64,000 nt of DNA from Mycolicibacterium alvei (GCF_010727325.1 NZ_AP022565.1:4960001-5024000); one strand, 5' to 3'; counted from the first letter of the stretch, positions 1 to 10,530 are shown. The notes: a model not told the origin generated them from the letters alone. Numbers and translations are program-made.

Positions 1-147
1 AACGGTGTCTACGCCACCGGCCAAGACATCGTGCTGACCCCGCCGTGGGGCCCAAACGTCGCGCTGGCGTACACGTGCGCCTTGTTTTCCGTTGTCCCGC
101 TGTGCAGTACGTGGTGCACAGCACTCAGAGGAGGAATCCCGAAATGA
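1..147 (+). CDS. 3' end of an unidentified protein (partial)
   Basis: No stop occurs in frame 1 from the left edge to the TGA at 145-147. The first 30 or so codons end almost always in G or C, as in the clear genes nearby, and include GVYATGQDIVLTPPWGPN, which looks like the C-terminal end of an FAD-dependent oxidoreductase (inference only). Third-position GC falls in the last ~18 codons, so the true end may be shifted by a frameshift. The stop overlaps the next start as ATGA, which suggests translational coupling to the methyltransferase gene. Confidence 0.35.
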   Translation, partial: NGVYATGQDIVLTPPWGPNVALAYTCALFSVVPLCSTWCTALRGGIPK

Positions 148-950
148 CTCGCAAGAATGACCTGCCGCTGGCACAGCGGTCCGACGCCGACTTGCCGGGG
201 CACTGGCTGCTGGCCCGGTTGGGCAAGCGGGTGCTGCGGCCCGGCGGGCTGGAACTGACCACCCGGATGCTGGGCTCGGCCCGGATTGCCGACTCCGACG
301 TTGTCGAACTCGGCCCCGGGCTGGGCCGCACCGCCACCGACATCGCCGCGCAGCGACCACGGTCATACGTCGGGGTCGACGCCAGCTCGGTGGCCTCAGC
401 GCCGCTGCAGAAGGTGGTGGCCGCCACCGGCGGTCGGCTCATCGATTCCGATGCCGCAGAAACCGGGCTGGGGGCCGCCTCCGCCGACGTCGTGGTCGGC
501 GAGGCCATGCTGACCATGCAAGGCGAGAACGCCAAGAAGGCCATCGTCGACGAAGCCTTCCGGGTACTGCGTCCCGGCGGGCGCTACGCCATCCACGAAC
601 TCGGGCTCATGCCCGACGAGTTGGCCGACGACGTCAAAGACGACATCCGCCGAGAGATGGCGCGGGCCATCAAGGTCAACGCCCGGCCGCTGACCGTCAA
701 AGAGTGGTCGGACCTGTTGACCAGCGCCGGATTTGAGATCAAGAGCGTCGACCTTGCCCCGATGGCGCTGCTGCAACCACGCCGCGTGATCGCCGACGAA
801 GGCGTGTTCGGTGCACTGCGGATCGTCGGCAACGTCCTCACCCACCCGGCCGCGCGCAAACGGGTGCTCAGCATGCGGGGAACTTTCAATCGCTACCGCG
901 AGCAGTTGACGGCGGTGGCGATCGTCGCTGTGGTGCCCGGTTCCGACTGA
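144..950 (+). CDS. class I SAM-dependent methyltransferase
   Basis: A 268-residue protein with a Rossmann-type methyltransferase core. The SAM-binding motif I (VVELGPGLG) lies near residues 53-61 and the typical post-motif RVLRPGGRYA near 145. The substrate cannot be read from the sequence; UbiE/small-molecule type methyltransferases share this layout. The ATG at 144 is preferred over an in-frame GTG at 45, because GAGGAG at 128-133 gives a good ribosome binding site and the start overlaps the previous stop. The C-terminal 90 residues are helical and basic. The protein is probably cytosolic. Confidence 0.8.
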   Translation: MTRKNDLPLAQRSDADLPGHWLLARLGKRVLRPGGLELTTRMLGSARIADSDVVELGPGLGRTATDIAAQRPRSYVGVDASSVASAPLQKVVAATGGRLIDSDAAETGLGAASADVVVGEAMLTMQGENAKKAIVDEAFRVLRPGGRYAIHELGLMPDELADDVKDDIRREMARAIKVNARPLTVKEWSDLLTSAGFEIKSVDLAPMALLQPRRVIADEGVFGALRIVGNVLTHPAARKRVLSMRGTFNRYREQLTAVAIVAVVPGSD

Positions 951-1017
951 GCACCGAATCGAAATGGCATCTGTGCCAGGGGCAGATGGGTGGCCCGCCG
1001 GCGTGCATGATGTGGGC

Positions 1018-1704
1018 ATGCCCAGGCATGGTGATCGCGTCGAATCGGACCGGGCGGTCGGCCTGCAGCGGCAGCGGGTAGTTGACCTGCTGCGTGCCGC
1101 GGACACCCCGGTCGATGCGCGACAGATCGCCGAGACGCTGCGGATCCATGTCACCACTGCGCGGTTTCACCTGGGCGCGCTGGAGGCGCGGGGCGTCATC
1201 CGCCGGGGCGGCGTGGCGTCCGGTGCCGGGCGCGTTGGCCGGCCACGGCTGACCTATGAGATCGCCCCGCGCCTGGACTACGCCGACATCGTCGCGTTGT
1301 TCGCGGCACATCTGGGCGGCACCGCCGAGGAACGGGAAGCGCGCGCCCTGCGGATCGGTGCCGATCTGGCGCGTCGGGTGCGGGTGGCGCGTCGGCGCGG
1401 TGAGACCTCGATCGCCGATCTGGTGGTGGCCACCCTCGGCGAACTGGGATTCGAGGTCCGTTCGGTGCTCACGTCGTTCGGCGAGGTGTCCGTGGAGATC
1501 TGCACGTGCCCGCTGGCCGAGGTCGCGGTCGATTCCCCCGAGGTGGTGCGCGGCATCCAGCAGGGCTTGATCCAGGAGGTCATCGACCTGAATGCCGAGG
1601 TCATCGGCGGTCGATACCAGGCTGCGGTACACCCTGACGCCCGTCACGGATCGTGCGAGGTGAACCTCGTGGTCCGGCCGATGACGGACCAGTTGCCCGG
1701 GTAG
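1018..1704 (+). CDS. winged-helix regulator with C-terminal cysteine region (SufR/ArsR-like)
   Basis: About 228 residues from the ATG at 1018; an in-frame ATG at 964 would add 18 residues with no family match. Residues ~18-65 form an ArsR/MarR-type helix-turn-helix (QIAETLRIHVTTARFHLGAL), followed by a wing with a GRVGRPRLTY segment. The C-terminal half has Cys162, Cys164 (CTCPL) and Cys213. This arrangement recalls SufR-type iron-sulfur-sensing repressors, but cluster binding is inference. It stands alone, 67 nt after the methyltransferase, and precedes a 430-bp gap, so its targets are not evident. Confidence 0.7.
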   Translation: MPRHGDRVESDRAVGLQRQRVVDLLRAADTPVDARQIAETLRIHVTTARFHLGALEARGVIRRGGVASGAGRVGRPRLTYEIAPRLDYADIVALFAAHLGGTAEEREARALRIGADLARRVRVARRRGETSIADLVVATLGELGFEVRSVLTSFGEVSVEICTCPLAEVAVDSPEVVRGIQQGLIQEVIDLNAEVIGGRYQAAVHPDARHGSCEVNLVVRPMTDQLPG

Positions 1705-2138
1705 CGAACAACCGACCCGGCATGGCACATCTTTCACAGCAGTCACACGTGGCGGCGCTCGCTGCCGGTCGCGGAGTCTTGACGCCCACGAAAGTTTGCT
1801 GACGTGTCGTTGTGTGATTTACCGCTCACTTTTGCCGACGAAGGTAAGAATTGCTATTGACGGTCGCGCCGCCCGAGAAATGCGTCATATCCGATGGCTC
1901 CAAAGAAGTGCCTGGTAACGGGCATTTAATCAGGCGCAACCAAAAGGTAACGGCTCGATAACGAAGATTTTCCTAAGCGCATTCTGAGGGAGAATTGATG
2001 GCGGCCACTTATTCGCTGTGAAGTCGTCCGGGAGCTGTCGGTTCCGTCGCTAGACTCAAGGCAACCGCGCCATCCCGGCGCAGATCGACCTGAAATCTAG
2101 AGCCGGCGAAAGCTCCGTCGGCGGAGGTGCCGATAACG
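1705..2138. other. intergenic region upstream of the beta-propeller gene
   Basis: A 434-bp gap with lower GC than its surroundings, particularly 1780-2000. It holds one very short ORF with a strong Shine-Dalgarno sequence (1998-2021, listed separately). M. tuberculosis Rv1057, the likely orthologue of the downstream gene, is known to be stress-regulated through MprAB and SigE, so the long leader probably carries regulatory sites. I could not identify a convincing MprA box or a SigE promoter by eye. Confidence 0.5.
1998..2021 (+). CDS. possible 7-codon leader peptide
   Basis: GAGGGAG at 1986-1992 sits 5 nt before an ATG that opens MAATYSL and a TGA stop. The spacing is ideal, but a 7-codon frame can arise by chance. 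It ends 117 nt before the beta-propeller start at 2139. If translated, it could be a leader peptide or upstream ORF that modulates that gene. Confidence 0.25.
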   Translation: MAATYSL

Positions 2139-3227
2139 ATGGCAAAGAACTTCCTGCGCGCGCTGACTGCGCTGCGCTCTGGCCGCAATGACCGAGCCAT
2201 CGATGACATGTCTGCCCGAGGCGTCGTGTTCGACGGTGCGCTGGACGGCATCGACGTGGCCGGTCTGGCCGAGGTCGGCCGCGGACCCATCGGCGACATC
2301 GCCGTGGATCCCGACCGTGACACCGTGGTGGTCACCAATGCCGGAACCCAGAGCCTGACGGTTCTCAATCCCCACACCACGGGAGTGGTGGGCTCGGTTC
2401 GACTGGCCGGTGACCCGTTCGCCGTCGTCGTCGCCGATGACCACGCCCACGTGAGCGTTTCCGGCGCCGGGCATGACTCGATCGTTACGGTCGACACCAT
2501 CACCGGCACTGTGCTCGCCGAATACCCGCTGGCGTTCGGCGTCACCGCCCTGGCGATCAGCCCGGGCGGCAAGCGTGTGTACGCCGGTCGCACCGGCCAC
2601 GAGCGCATCGACATCGCCGTCATCGACACCACCGCCGAGCGCGTCGGCACGATCGACATCGCCACCGGTGTCGGCATGAATCTGGATGCCCTGCAGATCG
2701 ACTCGACCGGTAAGCGGCTCTGTGTCGCCACCTCCGATCTCCGCGGCAGCCGGCTGGTCGTCGTCAACACCGAAACCGCACAGGCAGAGGCCACGGTGTG
2801 GATCGGCGCCCCGATCCGCGACATTGCGATCGGCGACGGCGTTGCCTACGTGCTGACCTCCGACCTTGAGCACCGCGGCGTGGTCCACACGGTGGACCTG
2901 TCGGCCGGGACTGTGGTGGACGCCGTCGAGGTCGGCTCGGCACCGACCCAGCTGGTGCTGAGCCCTGACGCCACCCGCGCGTACCTGGTCGACTACGACC
3001 GCGTCGTCGTCTGGTGCGCGCTGACCGGCGAAATTCAGGGCAGCATCGACGTGCAGGCGCAGCCTGCAGCGGTCGCCGTGCGCGACAACGGAACTCGTCT
3101 GTACATCGCCGACTACGCCGGACAGGTCAACGTCTTCGACGTCGCCGAGTCGCTGTACGCACAGCTGTCCGCGGTGGACGCGGTGGAGATGCACGCACTG
3201 CCCGCCCTGGCGCCGGTCGGCGTCTGA
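2139..3227 (+). CDS. YncE-like beta-propeller protein (Rv1057-type)
   Basis: A 362-residue protein made of repeated blades with the pattern D..R..V.VTN....SLTVLN....G.V, seen for example in VDPDRDTVVVTNAGTQSLTV and LSPDATRAYLVDYDR. This is the YncE/surface-antigen seven-bladed propeller family. No signal peptide or lipobox is visible, so it is probably cytosolic. ATG 2139 is preferred to the GTG at 2127, since GGAGG at 2123-2127 would then be the ribosome binding site (11-nt spacing). The neighbouring fadD14 supports orthology to Rv1057. The molecular function is unknown; such proteins are usually scaffolds. Confidence 0.8.
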   Translation: MAKNFLRALTALRSGRNDRAIDDMSARGVVFDGALDGIDVAGLAEVGRGPIGDIAVDPDRDTVVVTNAGTQSLTVLNPHTTGVVGSVRLAGDPFAVVVADDHAHVSVSGAGHDSIVTVDTITGTVLAEYPLAFGVTALAISPGGKRVYAGRTGHERIDIAVIDTTAERVGTIDIATGVGMNLDALQIDSTGKRLCVATSDLRGSRLVVVNTETAQAEATVWIGAPIRDIAIGDGVAYVLTSDLEHRGVVHTVDLSAGTVVDAVEVGSAPTQLVLSPDATRAYLVDYDRVVVWCALTGEIQGSIDVQAQPAAVAVRDNGTRLYIADYAGQVNVFDVAESLYAQLSAVDAVEMHALPALAPVGV

Positions 3228-3422
3228 ATTCATCGCGGTGCCGCCCCCATTTGTGAAGGCAACGACCTTTCGCAACGGTGGCCCTGATATCCGCTGGTAG
3301 CGGGTTCACGCGGACCATCCCGGGCTCCTTCGCGCCCTTCAATTCAGGGCTGCTGTCCGCGGCCTGTGAGTCGTAGAATCTGACCGTAAGCAGGGTCGAG
3401 GGTGATCCACGGGAGGCCTGCG

Positions 3423-3692
3423 ATGAGCTGCATGATTCATCGCTTGACAACCATCAGCATGGCTGCGGTCGCGTCGCTGGCAGCGGTGAGCATGAGCTTC
3501 CCGGTGGTCAGCAACGCCACCGAGTGTGGCGTGGGCACCGTGTTCGATCCACCGTCGAACACCTGCGTGGCCGCCCCCTTGCCGCCGCCTCCACCAGCCC
3601 CGCCACCCGCGTGGAACGGTGACGTCACGCCCCACTTCTCGGTGGGTATCTGCGCACCGATTCCCTTCGTCGCGCTCTGTGCGGGGATCTGA
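3423..3692 (+). CDS. small secreted cysteine- and proline-rich protein
   Basis: An 89-residue protein. The ATG at 3423 follows GGGAGG with 6-nt spacing. Residues 1-32 form a Sec signal peptide that ends at ...SNA|TE. The mature part is about 57 residues with four cysteines: CGVGTVFDPPSNTC (two), then a proline run (PLPPPPPAPPP) and two more in the C-terminal GICAPIPFVALCAGI. The four cysteines suggest two disulfides. Similar CxVGxVFDPxxNTC exported proteins occur in other mycobacteria, but I know of no assigned function. Confidence 0.7.
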   Translation: MSCMIHRLTTISMAAVASLAAVSMSFPVVSNATECGVGTVFDPPSNTCVAAPLPPPPPAPPPAWNGDVTPHFSVGICAPIPFVALCAGI

Positions 3693-3797
3693 GCGGGCGG
3701 TCGGTACCGCCGGCGGCGGATCTCGTCGTTGAACCACGGTGATCCGCCGCTCGTTCTAGGTGATGTACACCCATCAGTCAGCAAGGGAGACACCGCC

Positions 3798-4112
3798 ATG
3801 CGAGCGTCAGTGGTCATACTGGCCGCGTCGGGGGCGGCAATCGGAACTCTTCTGGCGACCGCGATTCCGGCGTCGGCCGATTCGCCGATCGTCACGATCG
3901 GTCGGCTGGAAGCCGAGGGGTTCTATGTGAACATCGATCGAGTGGGCAGTGCCCCACTGGACCAGTGCACCGTCACGAGCATCCGCAATCCTCAGACCCA
4001 GACCAGACTCATCCGGGTCGAACGATTCGGCAAGAACGGCTCGAAGGAATTCGACCTGGTACCCGTGGTGGTGCGCCGCACCATCACGGTGTCGCTCGAC
4101 TGCTCGAAGTGA
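3798..4112 (+). CDS. small exported protein, RLEAEG family, copy 1
   Basis: A 104-residue protein with a Sec signal peptide (residues 1-28, ending ASA|DS). The ATG at 3798 follows AAGGGA with 9-nt spacing. The mature domain begins TIGRLEAEGFYVNIDRVG and continues APLDQCTVTSIRNPQ, ending in VSLDC. Two cysteines probably pair. It is clearly homologous to the protein on the opposite strand at 4117-4437, which has the same core and the same final cysteine. The stops are 4 nt apart, so this is a convergent inverted duplication. The function is unknown; such short actinobacterial proteins are usually annotated as secreted hypotheticals. Confidence 0.8.
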   Translation: MRASVVILAASGAAIGTLLATAIPASADSPIVTIGRLEAEGFYVNIDRVGSAPLDQCTVTSIRNPQTQTRLIRVERFGKNGSKEFDLVPVVVRRTITVSLDCSK

Positions 4113-4116
4113 CGGT

Positions 4117-4437
4117 TCAGGGCTGGCAGTTGAGCGACACCGACACGGTCTGGCTGGTGGTCGTCGGAAGCAATATCCGATTGTTTCCGCCGAGGCCCGG
4201 CCCGACATAGGGCATCAATTGGGAGATGTGTTGGGGGTTACGCACATCGGTGACCACGCACTGGTCCAGTGGTGCGGTGCCGATCTTGTCGATGGTGACG
4301 GTGTACCCCTCAGCCTCCAGTCGGCTGATCGTCTGCTGTGCGGTTTCGTCGGCCGATGCCACCGCGGACGACGCGCCGACCACCCCGAACACCGCCACGG
4401 CGATTGTCAGTGACCACTTCATGCACGTCGACCCCAT
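4117..4437 (-). CDS. small exported protein, RLEAEG family, copy 2
   Basis: About 106 residues: signal peptide to ~residue 29 (ASA|DE), then ISRLEAEGYTVTIDKIG and APLDQCVVTDVRNPQ, ending in VSLNC. It is the paralogue of 3798-4112, with roughly half the mature residues conserved and both cysteines kept. GGAG lies 4 nt before the ATG at 4437; an internal ATG at 4422 (MKWSLT) is an alternative start. Its 5' end diverges from fadD14, leaving 111 nt for both promoters. Function unknown. Confidence 0.8.
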   Translation of the reverse strand: MGSTCMKWSLTIAVAVFGVVGASSAVASADETAQQTISRLEAEGYTVTIDKIGTAPLDQCVVTDVRNPQHISQLMPYVGPGLGGNNRILLPTTTSQTVSVSLNCQP

Positions 4438-4548
4438 TGATCTCCGAACCCTTTCGTCGGTACGAACCCATCATCCTCCACATACATCGTTGCGGGAATT
4501 CGATCCGTTCCCGCCGGTCCTTCCCGGCGAGCGAATACCATCGCGCCC

Positions 4549-6171
<1,623 letters not shown>

Positions 6172-6261
6172 TGCCGTCGAGTGTCGACTATGGGCCCGCA
6201 ACATCCTGGCCCTAGCAGCCGAGATGGAGAACATCTCCATGACCATGCAGGAAATGCGTAA

Positions 6262-8022
6262 TCACTTCGGCGTTGGGAGGACGTCGACGAGATCGCCCCG
6301 GCCATCTACCGGCTGCAGTCTCGACGCTTGGGTTACCTTGGCACACAGTAGGACGCTCAATGGCACGCCGAACAGCAGCATCGCGAGCGTCGGATCGCCG
6401 GCCGAAATGTCCGGAAGGCACGAGACGATCGCCGAGGCCGCGGCGACCAGCAACAGCTGCGCCGACACTGTCAGGACGCTGCCGGCGTGTTCCTCGTCGC
6501 GGTCAACTGCCGGCAACGCCCACAACAGTGCAAACAACGCGGCGGTGACTGCGATGACGGGCGTCAACGGGACGGCGATGACGTTCGGCAGCCAGGATGC
6601 ACCACTGACGATCAGCAGTGGGATGAGCACCAGCCGGTTCGTCATCTCCGACGATATGGGTGTTGGTCTACCAAGAAGGCCGAAGATCGTTGCGACACAA
6701 CCGATGATGGTCAGGCAGATGGCAACCTGCGGAGCCTTCGCCCAGAAGGTGACGGGCCAGTGGTAACCCAACTGGTCGCCCAACACCCCGATGTAGACAG
6801 GGACCAGGAACAGCAGTCCCACTCTCGCGACTGCCTGTCCGACCGTACCGTCCCACCGCTCACGCAGCGCGATGGGGACCAATGCGGCGAGGCCGAGCCA
6901 GGCGATCAGGAGAACGAGGCCTTCGGGCGGTGAAATGCTGTCAGCCCGCGGACCAGTGATCGCATCCGCGACCAGGTTCACGATCAGGACGATGGCGATC
7001 AGGATGTGGACGGCGAGTGCGCTGACACCGATGGCCAAAGTCGCGGCCACGTCGCCGCGCTGCACCAACGGCGTCCGAAACGAGCGCTGGGTCACGTAGG
7101 CGATGGCGACCGCGACGAGGACGGCGTGTGGCCACGTCCAAGGGTGGCCAAGCCCCCAGTAGTCCTCGATGAAGCCCGAGGAGACTCCCGCGACGCCGGA
7201 CACCTCGAGCACGATGACACCGACCGCGAGGGCGCAGATGATTGCGGTGAGCCGCCAACCGCCACGATGCGCGGAGATCTGCTGGGCGACGGCCGACCGG
7301 GAGTGCGCGGCCAGTGCAACGCCTGCGGTGGCCATGGCCCCGACGAAGGCGAGCGCGATACCGGGAACGTAGGTCCGGGTCGAGACATCGGCGATGAACA
7401 TTTCGAGCAGTTCGCCGTCAGGCGGTGGCTTGGCGGCGTTCAGGGCGAGCCCGAACCGGAGATTCGCATGGATGGCGGGGATCCATGGCGCTGCGACAAG
7501 GCAGGCGAGCACGAGCCCCACCCACGGCCGGGGAGCGCGGCGCCGCACGTGCAGACAGCCGATCACCACCTCGGCGCCGGCGAGCCACGCGACGGCCGCG
7601 GGGATCGTCTGCCAGTCGCGGCCGATTGCCAGCATTAGGACGGGGATCAGCGGGACCCACACCCCGGCACACCACGCCAGCGCCGCGTGGTGTCGCGGGG
7701 CGTCCGGGCCGGTGGCCGTGACGACGTAGCCTGCGGCGGCCGCGCCCGAACCGATGGCGAGGCCGCCCAGCAGCGGCCAGAACGGCGAGTAGAGGAATAC
7801 GAGTTCGCCGCCGTAGAGGCTGCCATCCTTCGACTCGAACAGGCCCGGGATGAAGCCGAACGCCAGCATGATCACGGAGCCGAGCCAGGTAAGGACGGCG
7901 AGGATGCGCAGGGGTACCGCGATGCGGCCGGGGCCGAGGCGCGCCGGCCGGTGCCTGGCTTGCTGCCACAGGGGGGCCCACAGGCGTTGCGACAAGGGCA
8001 CTTGCTCAGGTGTCTGATCCAC
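6262..8022 (-). CDS. polytopic membrane protein of unknown function
   Basis: A 586-residue protein from a GTG at 8022 with about 16 hydrophobic segments spread over its whole length, short loops and a hydrophilic C-terminal tail (ending DVLPTPK). I see no transporter signature, glycosyltransferase motif or nucleotide-binding site. It lies between fadD14 and the thiolase, facing fadD14 tail to tail, and has no counterpart at this place in H37Rv as far as I recall. It could be a transporter or a lipid-handling membrane protein, but nothing in the sequence decides this. Confidence 0.75.
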   Translation of the reverse strand: MDQTPEQVPLSQRLWAPLWQQARHRPARLGPGRIAVPLRILAVLTWLGSVIMLAFGFIPGLFESKDGSLYGGELVFLYSPFWPLLGGLAIGSGAAAAGYVVTATGPDAPRHHAALAWCAGVWVPLIPVLMLAIGRDWQTIPAAVAWLAGAEVVIGCLHVRRRAPRPWVGLVLACLVAAPWIPAIHANLRFGLALNAAKPPPDGELLEMFIADVSTRTYVPGIALAFVGAMATAGVALAAHSRSAVAQQISAHRGGWRLTAIICALAVGVIVLEVSGVAGVSSGFIEDYWGLGHPWTWPHAVLVAVAIAYVTQRSFRTPLVQRGDVAATLAIGVSALAVHILIAIVLIVNLVADAITGPRADSISPPEGLVLLIAWLGLAALVPIALRERWDGTVGQAVARVGLLFLVPVYIGVLGDQLGYHWPVTFWAKAPQVAICLTIIGCVATIFGLLGRPTPISSEMTNRLVLIPLLIVSGASWLPNVIAVPLTPVIAVTAALFALLWALPAVDRDEEHAGSVLTVSAQLLLVAAASAIVSCLPDISAGDPTLAMLLFGVPLSVLLCAKVTQASRLQPVDGRGDLVDVLPTPK

Positions 8023-8146
8023 CGCGGCATCATTGCCGAGCGCACTTGGTGATTACTTGGATGGCCGGCTTGGCCTCCGGCCGAGAACCGGCCTCGTCGC
8101 AATCAGCCAATCAGCGCCGCAGGAAACCGGGTGACCGGGCTAGTGG

Positions 8147-9337
8147 TTACCGCTCGGCGCGCTGGTAGGCGGTCACGACGGCCGCGCCGCCGAGCCCGAT
8201 GTTGTGCTGCAGCGTCGCGGTGACGTTCTCGACCTGGCGCTTGTCGGCGGTGCCGCGCAACTGCCAGGTCAACTCGGCGCACTGGGCCAGGCCCGTCGCA
8301 CCCAGCGGGTGGCCCTTGGAGATCAACCCTCCGGAGGGGTTGACCACCCAGCGACCGCCGTAGGTGGTGTCGTTGTTGTCGATCAACCGCGCCGCCTCAC
8401 CCTCGCCGCATAGGCCCAGGGCTTCGTACAGCAGGAGTTCGTTGGCGGAGAAGCAATCGTGCAGCTCGATCACCTGGAAGTCTTCGGGTCCGAGACCGGA
8501 CTGCGCGTAAACCTGCTGGGCGGCTTGCACATTCATGTCGTAGCCGATGATGTTGGCAGCGCTGCCGTCGAAGGTCGAGGCGAAGTCGGTGGTCATCGCC
8601 TGCCCGACGATCTCCACCGCCTGTGCGGCCAGCCCGTGCTTGTCGACGAACGCCTCGCTGGCGACGATGGCTGCGCCCGACCCGTCGGAGGTGGGGGAGC
8701 ACTGCAGCTTGGTCAGCGGATCGGAGATCATCTTGGCGCCCAGGATGTCCTCGAGGGTGTACTCGTCCTGGAACTGGGCGTACGGGTTGTTGACCGAATG
8801 CTTGTGGTTCTTGTAGCCGATCTTTGCGAAATGTTCAGCAGTGGTGCCGTACTTCTTCATGTGCTCGCGGCCGGCCGCACCGAACATCCACGGTGCGACG
8901 GGGAAGGCGAACTCGTCGATCTCGGCCAGCGCCTTGACGTGCCTACCCAGCGGGGACTCGCGATCCTGCGCGCCGCCGCCCAGCGAACCCGGTTGCATCT
9001 TCTCGAAGCCCAGCGCCATCGTGCAATCGGCGAGTCCGCCGCGGATCGCCTGTGCGGCAAGGTAAAGCGCGGTCGAACCGGTGGAACAGTTGTTGTTGAC
9101 GTTGACGATCGGGATGCCGGTCATGCCGAGTTCGTAGAGCGCACGCTGACCCGAGGTGGAATCCCCCGAGCAGTACCCGACGTACCCCTGCTGAACCTGG
9201 TCATAGGAGATCCCGGCGTCCGCCAACGCGTTGGTGCCGGACTCGCGGGCCATGTCCGGGTAGTCCCAGCCCTCTTTCCGGCCGGGCTTCTCGAACTTCG
9301 TCATGCCGACGCCGACGACGAAAACTTTGTTTGCCAT
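8147..9337 (-). CDS. thiolase / SCP-x-type lipid-transfer thiolase
   Basis: A 396-residue thiolase-fold protein of the sterol-carrier-protein-x type. Active-site Cys84 is in [11 protein letters not shown], the HDCFSANE element follows near residue 297, and [10 protein letters not shown] near 345 carries the second catalytic histidine. The usual third thiolase motif CxG is replaced by HNIGLGG, as in the lipid-transfer thiolases acting in sterol or branched-chain side-chain cleavage. The ATG at 9337 opens [10 protein letters not shown]; a longer upstream frame has no coding character. It is divergent from the Rv1059-like gene with a KstR-type operator at 9382-9395 between them, which fits a role in steroid or lipid degradation. 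Confidence 0.87.
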   Translation of the reverse strand: MANKVFVVGVGMTKFEKPGRKEGWDYPDMARESGTNALADAGISYDQVQQGYVGYCSGDSTSGQRALYELGMTGIPIVNVNNNCSTGSTALYLAAQAIRGGLADCTMALGFEKMQPGSLGGGAQDRESPLGRHVKALAEIDEFAFPVAPWMFGAAGREHMKKYGTTAEHFAKIGYKNHKHSVNNPYAQFQDEYTLEDILGAKMISDPLTKLQCSPTSDGSGAAIVASEAFVDKHGLAAQAVEIVGQAMTTDFASTFDGSAANIIGYDMNVQAAQQVYAQSGLGPEDFQVIELHDCFSANELLLYEALGLCGEGEAARLIDNNDTTYGGRWVVNPSGGLISKGHPLGATGLAQCAELTWQLRGTADKRQVENVTATLQHNIGLGGAAVVTAYQRAER

Positions 9338-9381
9338 GCCGAGAAACATACAGATCACGGTTTCCGTGGTGTAGAGATAGT

Positions 9382-9395
9382 TGGAACACGTTCTA
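9382..9395. promoter_or_regulatory. KstR-type operator between the thiolase and Rv1059-like genes
   Basis: TGGAACACGTTCTA matches the KstR consensus TNNAACNNGTTNNA at every fixed position and is nearly palindromic. It lies 45 bp from the thiolase start and 22 bp from the GTG of the divergent gene, so a bound repressor could control both. KstR is the TetR-family repressor of mycobacterial cholesterol catabolism. Binding here is inferred from the motif. Confidence 0.7.
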
Positions 9396-9416
9396 GTTTT
9401 TCGGGAGGAGTGCGCC

Positions 9417-10457
9417 GTGCTCAAGGTCGTACAGTGGGCTACCGGTGGGGTCGGCGTCGCCGCGATCAAGGGCGTGCTCGAACATCCCGACCTGGAACTG
9501 GTCGGCTGCTGGGTGCACTCCGACGCCAAGAACGGCCGTGACGTCGGCGAGATCATCGGTACCGAACCCATCGGCGTCGTCGCCACCAACAACCTCGAGG
9601 AGATCCTGGCGCTGGACGCCGACGCGGTGATCTACTCACCGTTGATTCCCAATCCCGACGAGGTCGCGGCGCTGCTGCGCTCGGGCAAGAACGTGATCAC
9701 CCCCGTCGGCTGGTTGTACCCGAGCGAGAAGCAGGCCGCGCCGATGCGGGCCGCCGCGCTGGAGGGCAACGCCACGCTGCACGGCACCGGCATCGCCCCC
9801 GGCGGGATCAGCGAAAAATTTCCGCTGGTGTTCTCCGCGATGGCGACCGGAGTGAGTTTCGTTCGTGCCGAGGAGTTTTCCGACCTGCGCACCTATGACG
9901 CGCCCGACGTGGTGCGCCACGTGATGGGATTCGGCGGCACCCCCGATACCGCACTGAGCGGGCCGATGCAGAAGATGCTCGACGGCGGCTTCATCCAGGC
10001 CGTCAAGATGGTCGTCGACCACATCGGGTTCACCATCGACCCGCGGATCCGGGCCACGCAGGAGATCGCGGTGGCCACTGCCCCCATCGACTCACCGATC
10101 GGCGTCATCGAACCCGGTCAGGTCGCCGGCCGTAAGTTCCACTGGGAGGCGGTGGTCGACGGAGAGCCCGTCGTCCGGGTCACGGTGAACTGGCTGATGG
10201 GTGAGGAAAACCTGGACCCCGCATGGACTTTCGGGCCGGCCGGGCAGCGCTACGAGATGGAGGTCCGCGGCAACCCGGACTTCACGGTCATCATCAAGGG
10301 GTTCCAGTCCGAAGCGGGCGAGGAGGGCCCAGAGTCCGGTGTGGTCGCCACCGCCGCGCACTGCGTCAACTCGGTGCCCGCGGTGTGTGCCGCCGAACCC
10401 GGCGTGGTGACCTACCCGGACCTGCCGCTCATCACGGGCAAAGCCCGCCGAACCTGA
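9417..10457 (+). CDS. dihydrodipicolinate-reductase-like NAD(P)-binding protein (Rv1059-type)
   Basis: A 346-residue protein with an N-terminal Rossmann fold ([17 protein letters not shown]) of the type seen in DapB and 2,4-diaminopentanoate dehydrogenase. GTG 9417 is chosen because GGGAGGAG ends 6 nt upstream; an in-frame ATG at 9381 lies inside the operator. The family is common in actinobacteria and often lies near lipid- or steroid-catabolism genes. The exact substrate is unknown. A KstR-type operator lies directly upstream and is shared with the divergent thiolase. Confidence 0.8.
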   Translation: MLKVVQWATGGVGVAAIKGVLEHPDLELVGCWVHSDAKNGRDVGEIIGTEPIGVVATNNLEEILALDADAVIYSPLIPNPDEVAALLRSGKNVITPVGWLYPSEKQAAPMRAAALEGNATLHGTGIAPGGISEKFPLVFSAMATGVSFVRAEEFSDLRTYDAPDVVRHVMGFGGTPDTALSGPMQKMLDGGFIQAVKMVVDHIGFTIDPRIRATQEIAVATAPIDSPIGVIEPGQVAGRKFHWEAVVDGEPVVRVTVNWLMGEENLDPAWTFGPAGQRYEMEVRGNPDFTVIIKGFQSEAGEEGPESGVVATAAHCVNSVPAVCAAEPGVVTYPDLPLITGKARRT

Positions 10458-10500
10458 ACTTGTGTGCGAGATTTCGGCGGTAGTTCGCACATAGCTTCAG
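10454..10500. repeat. imperfect inverted repeat after the Rv1059-like gene
   Basis: Arms 10454-10469 (CTGAACTTGTGTGCGA) and 10485-10500 pair at 13 of 16 positions around a 15-nt loop. The left arm includes the TGA stop of the upstream gene. There is no T-run. It could act as a weak terminator, or be a member of a dispersed mycobacterial palindrome family. Confidence 0.5.
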
Positions 10501-10530
10501 TTTCGGCACCCGATCCCTCAGACTGAGTCG

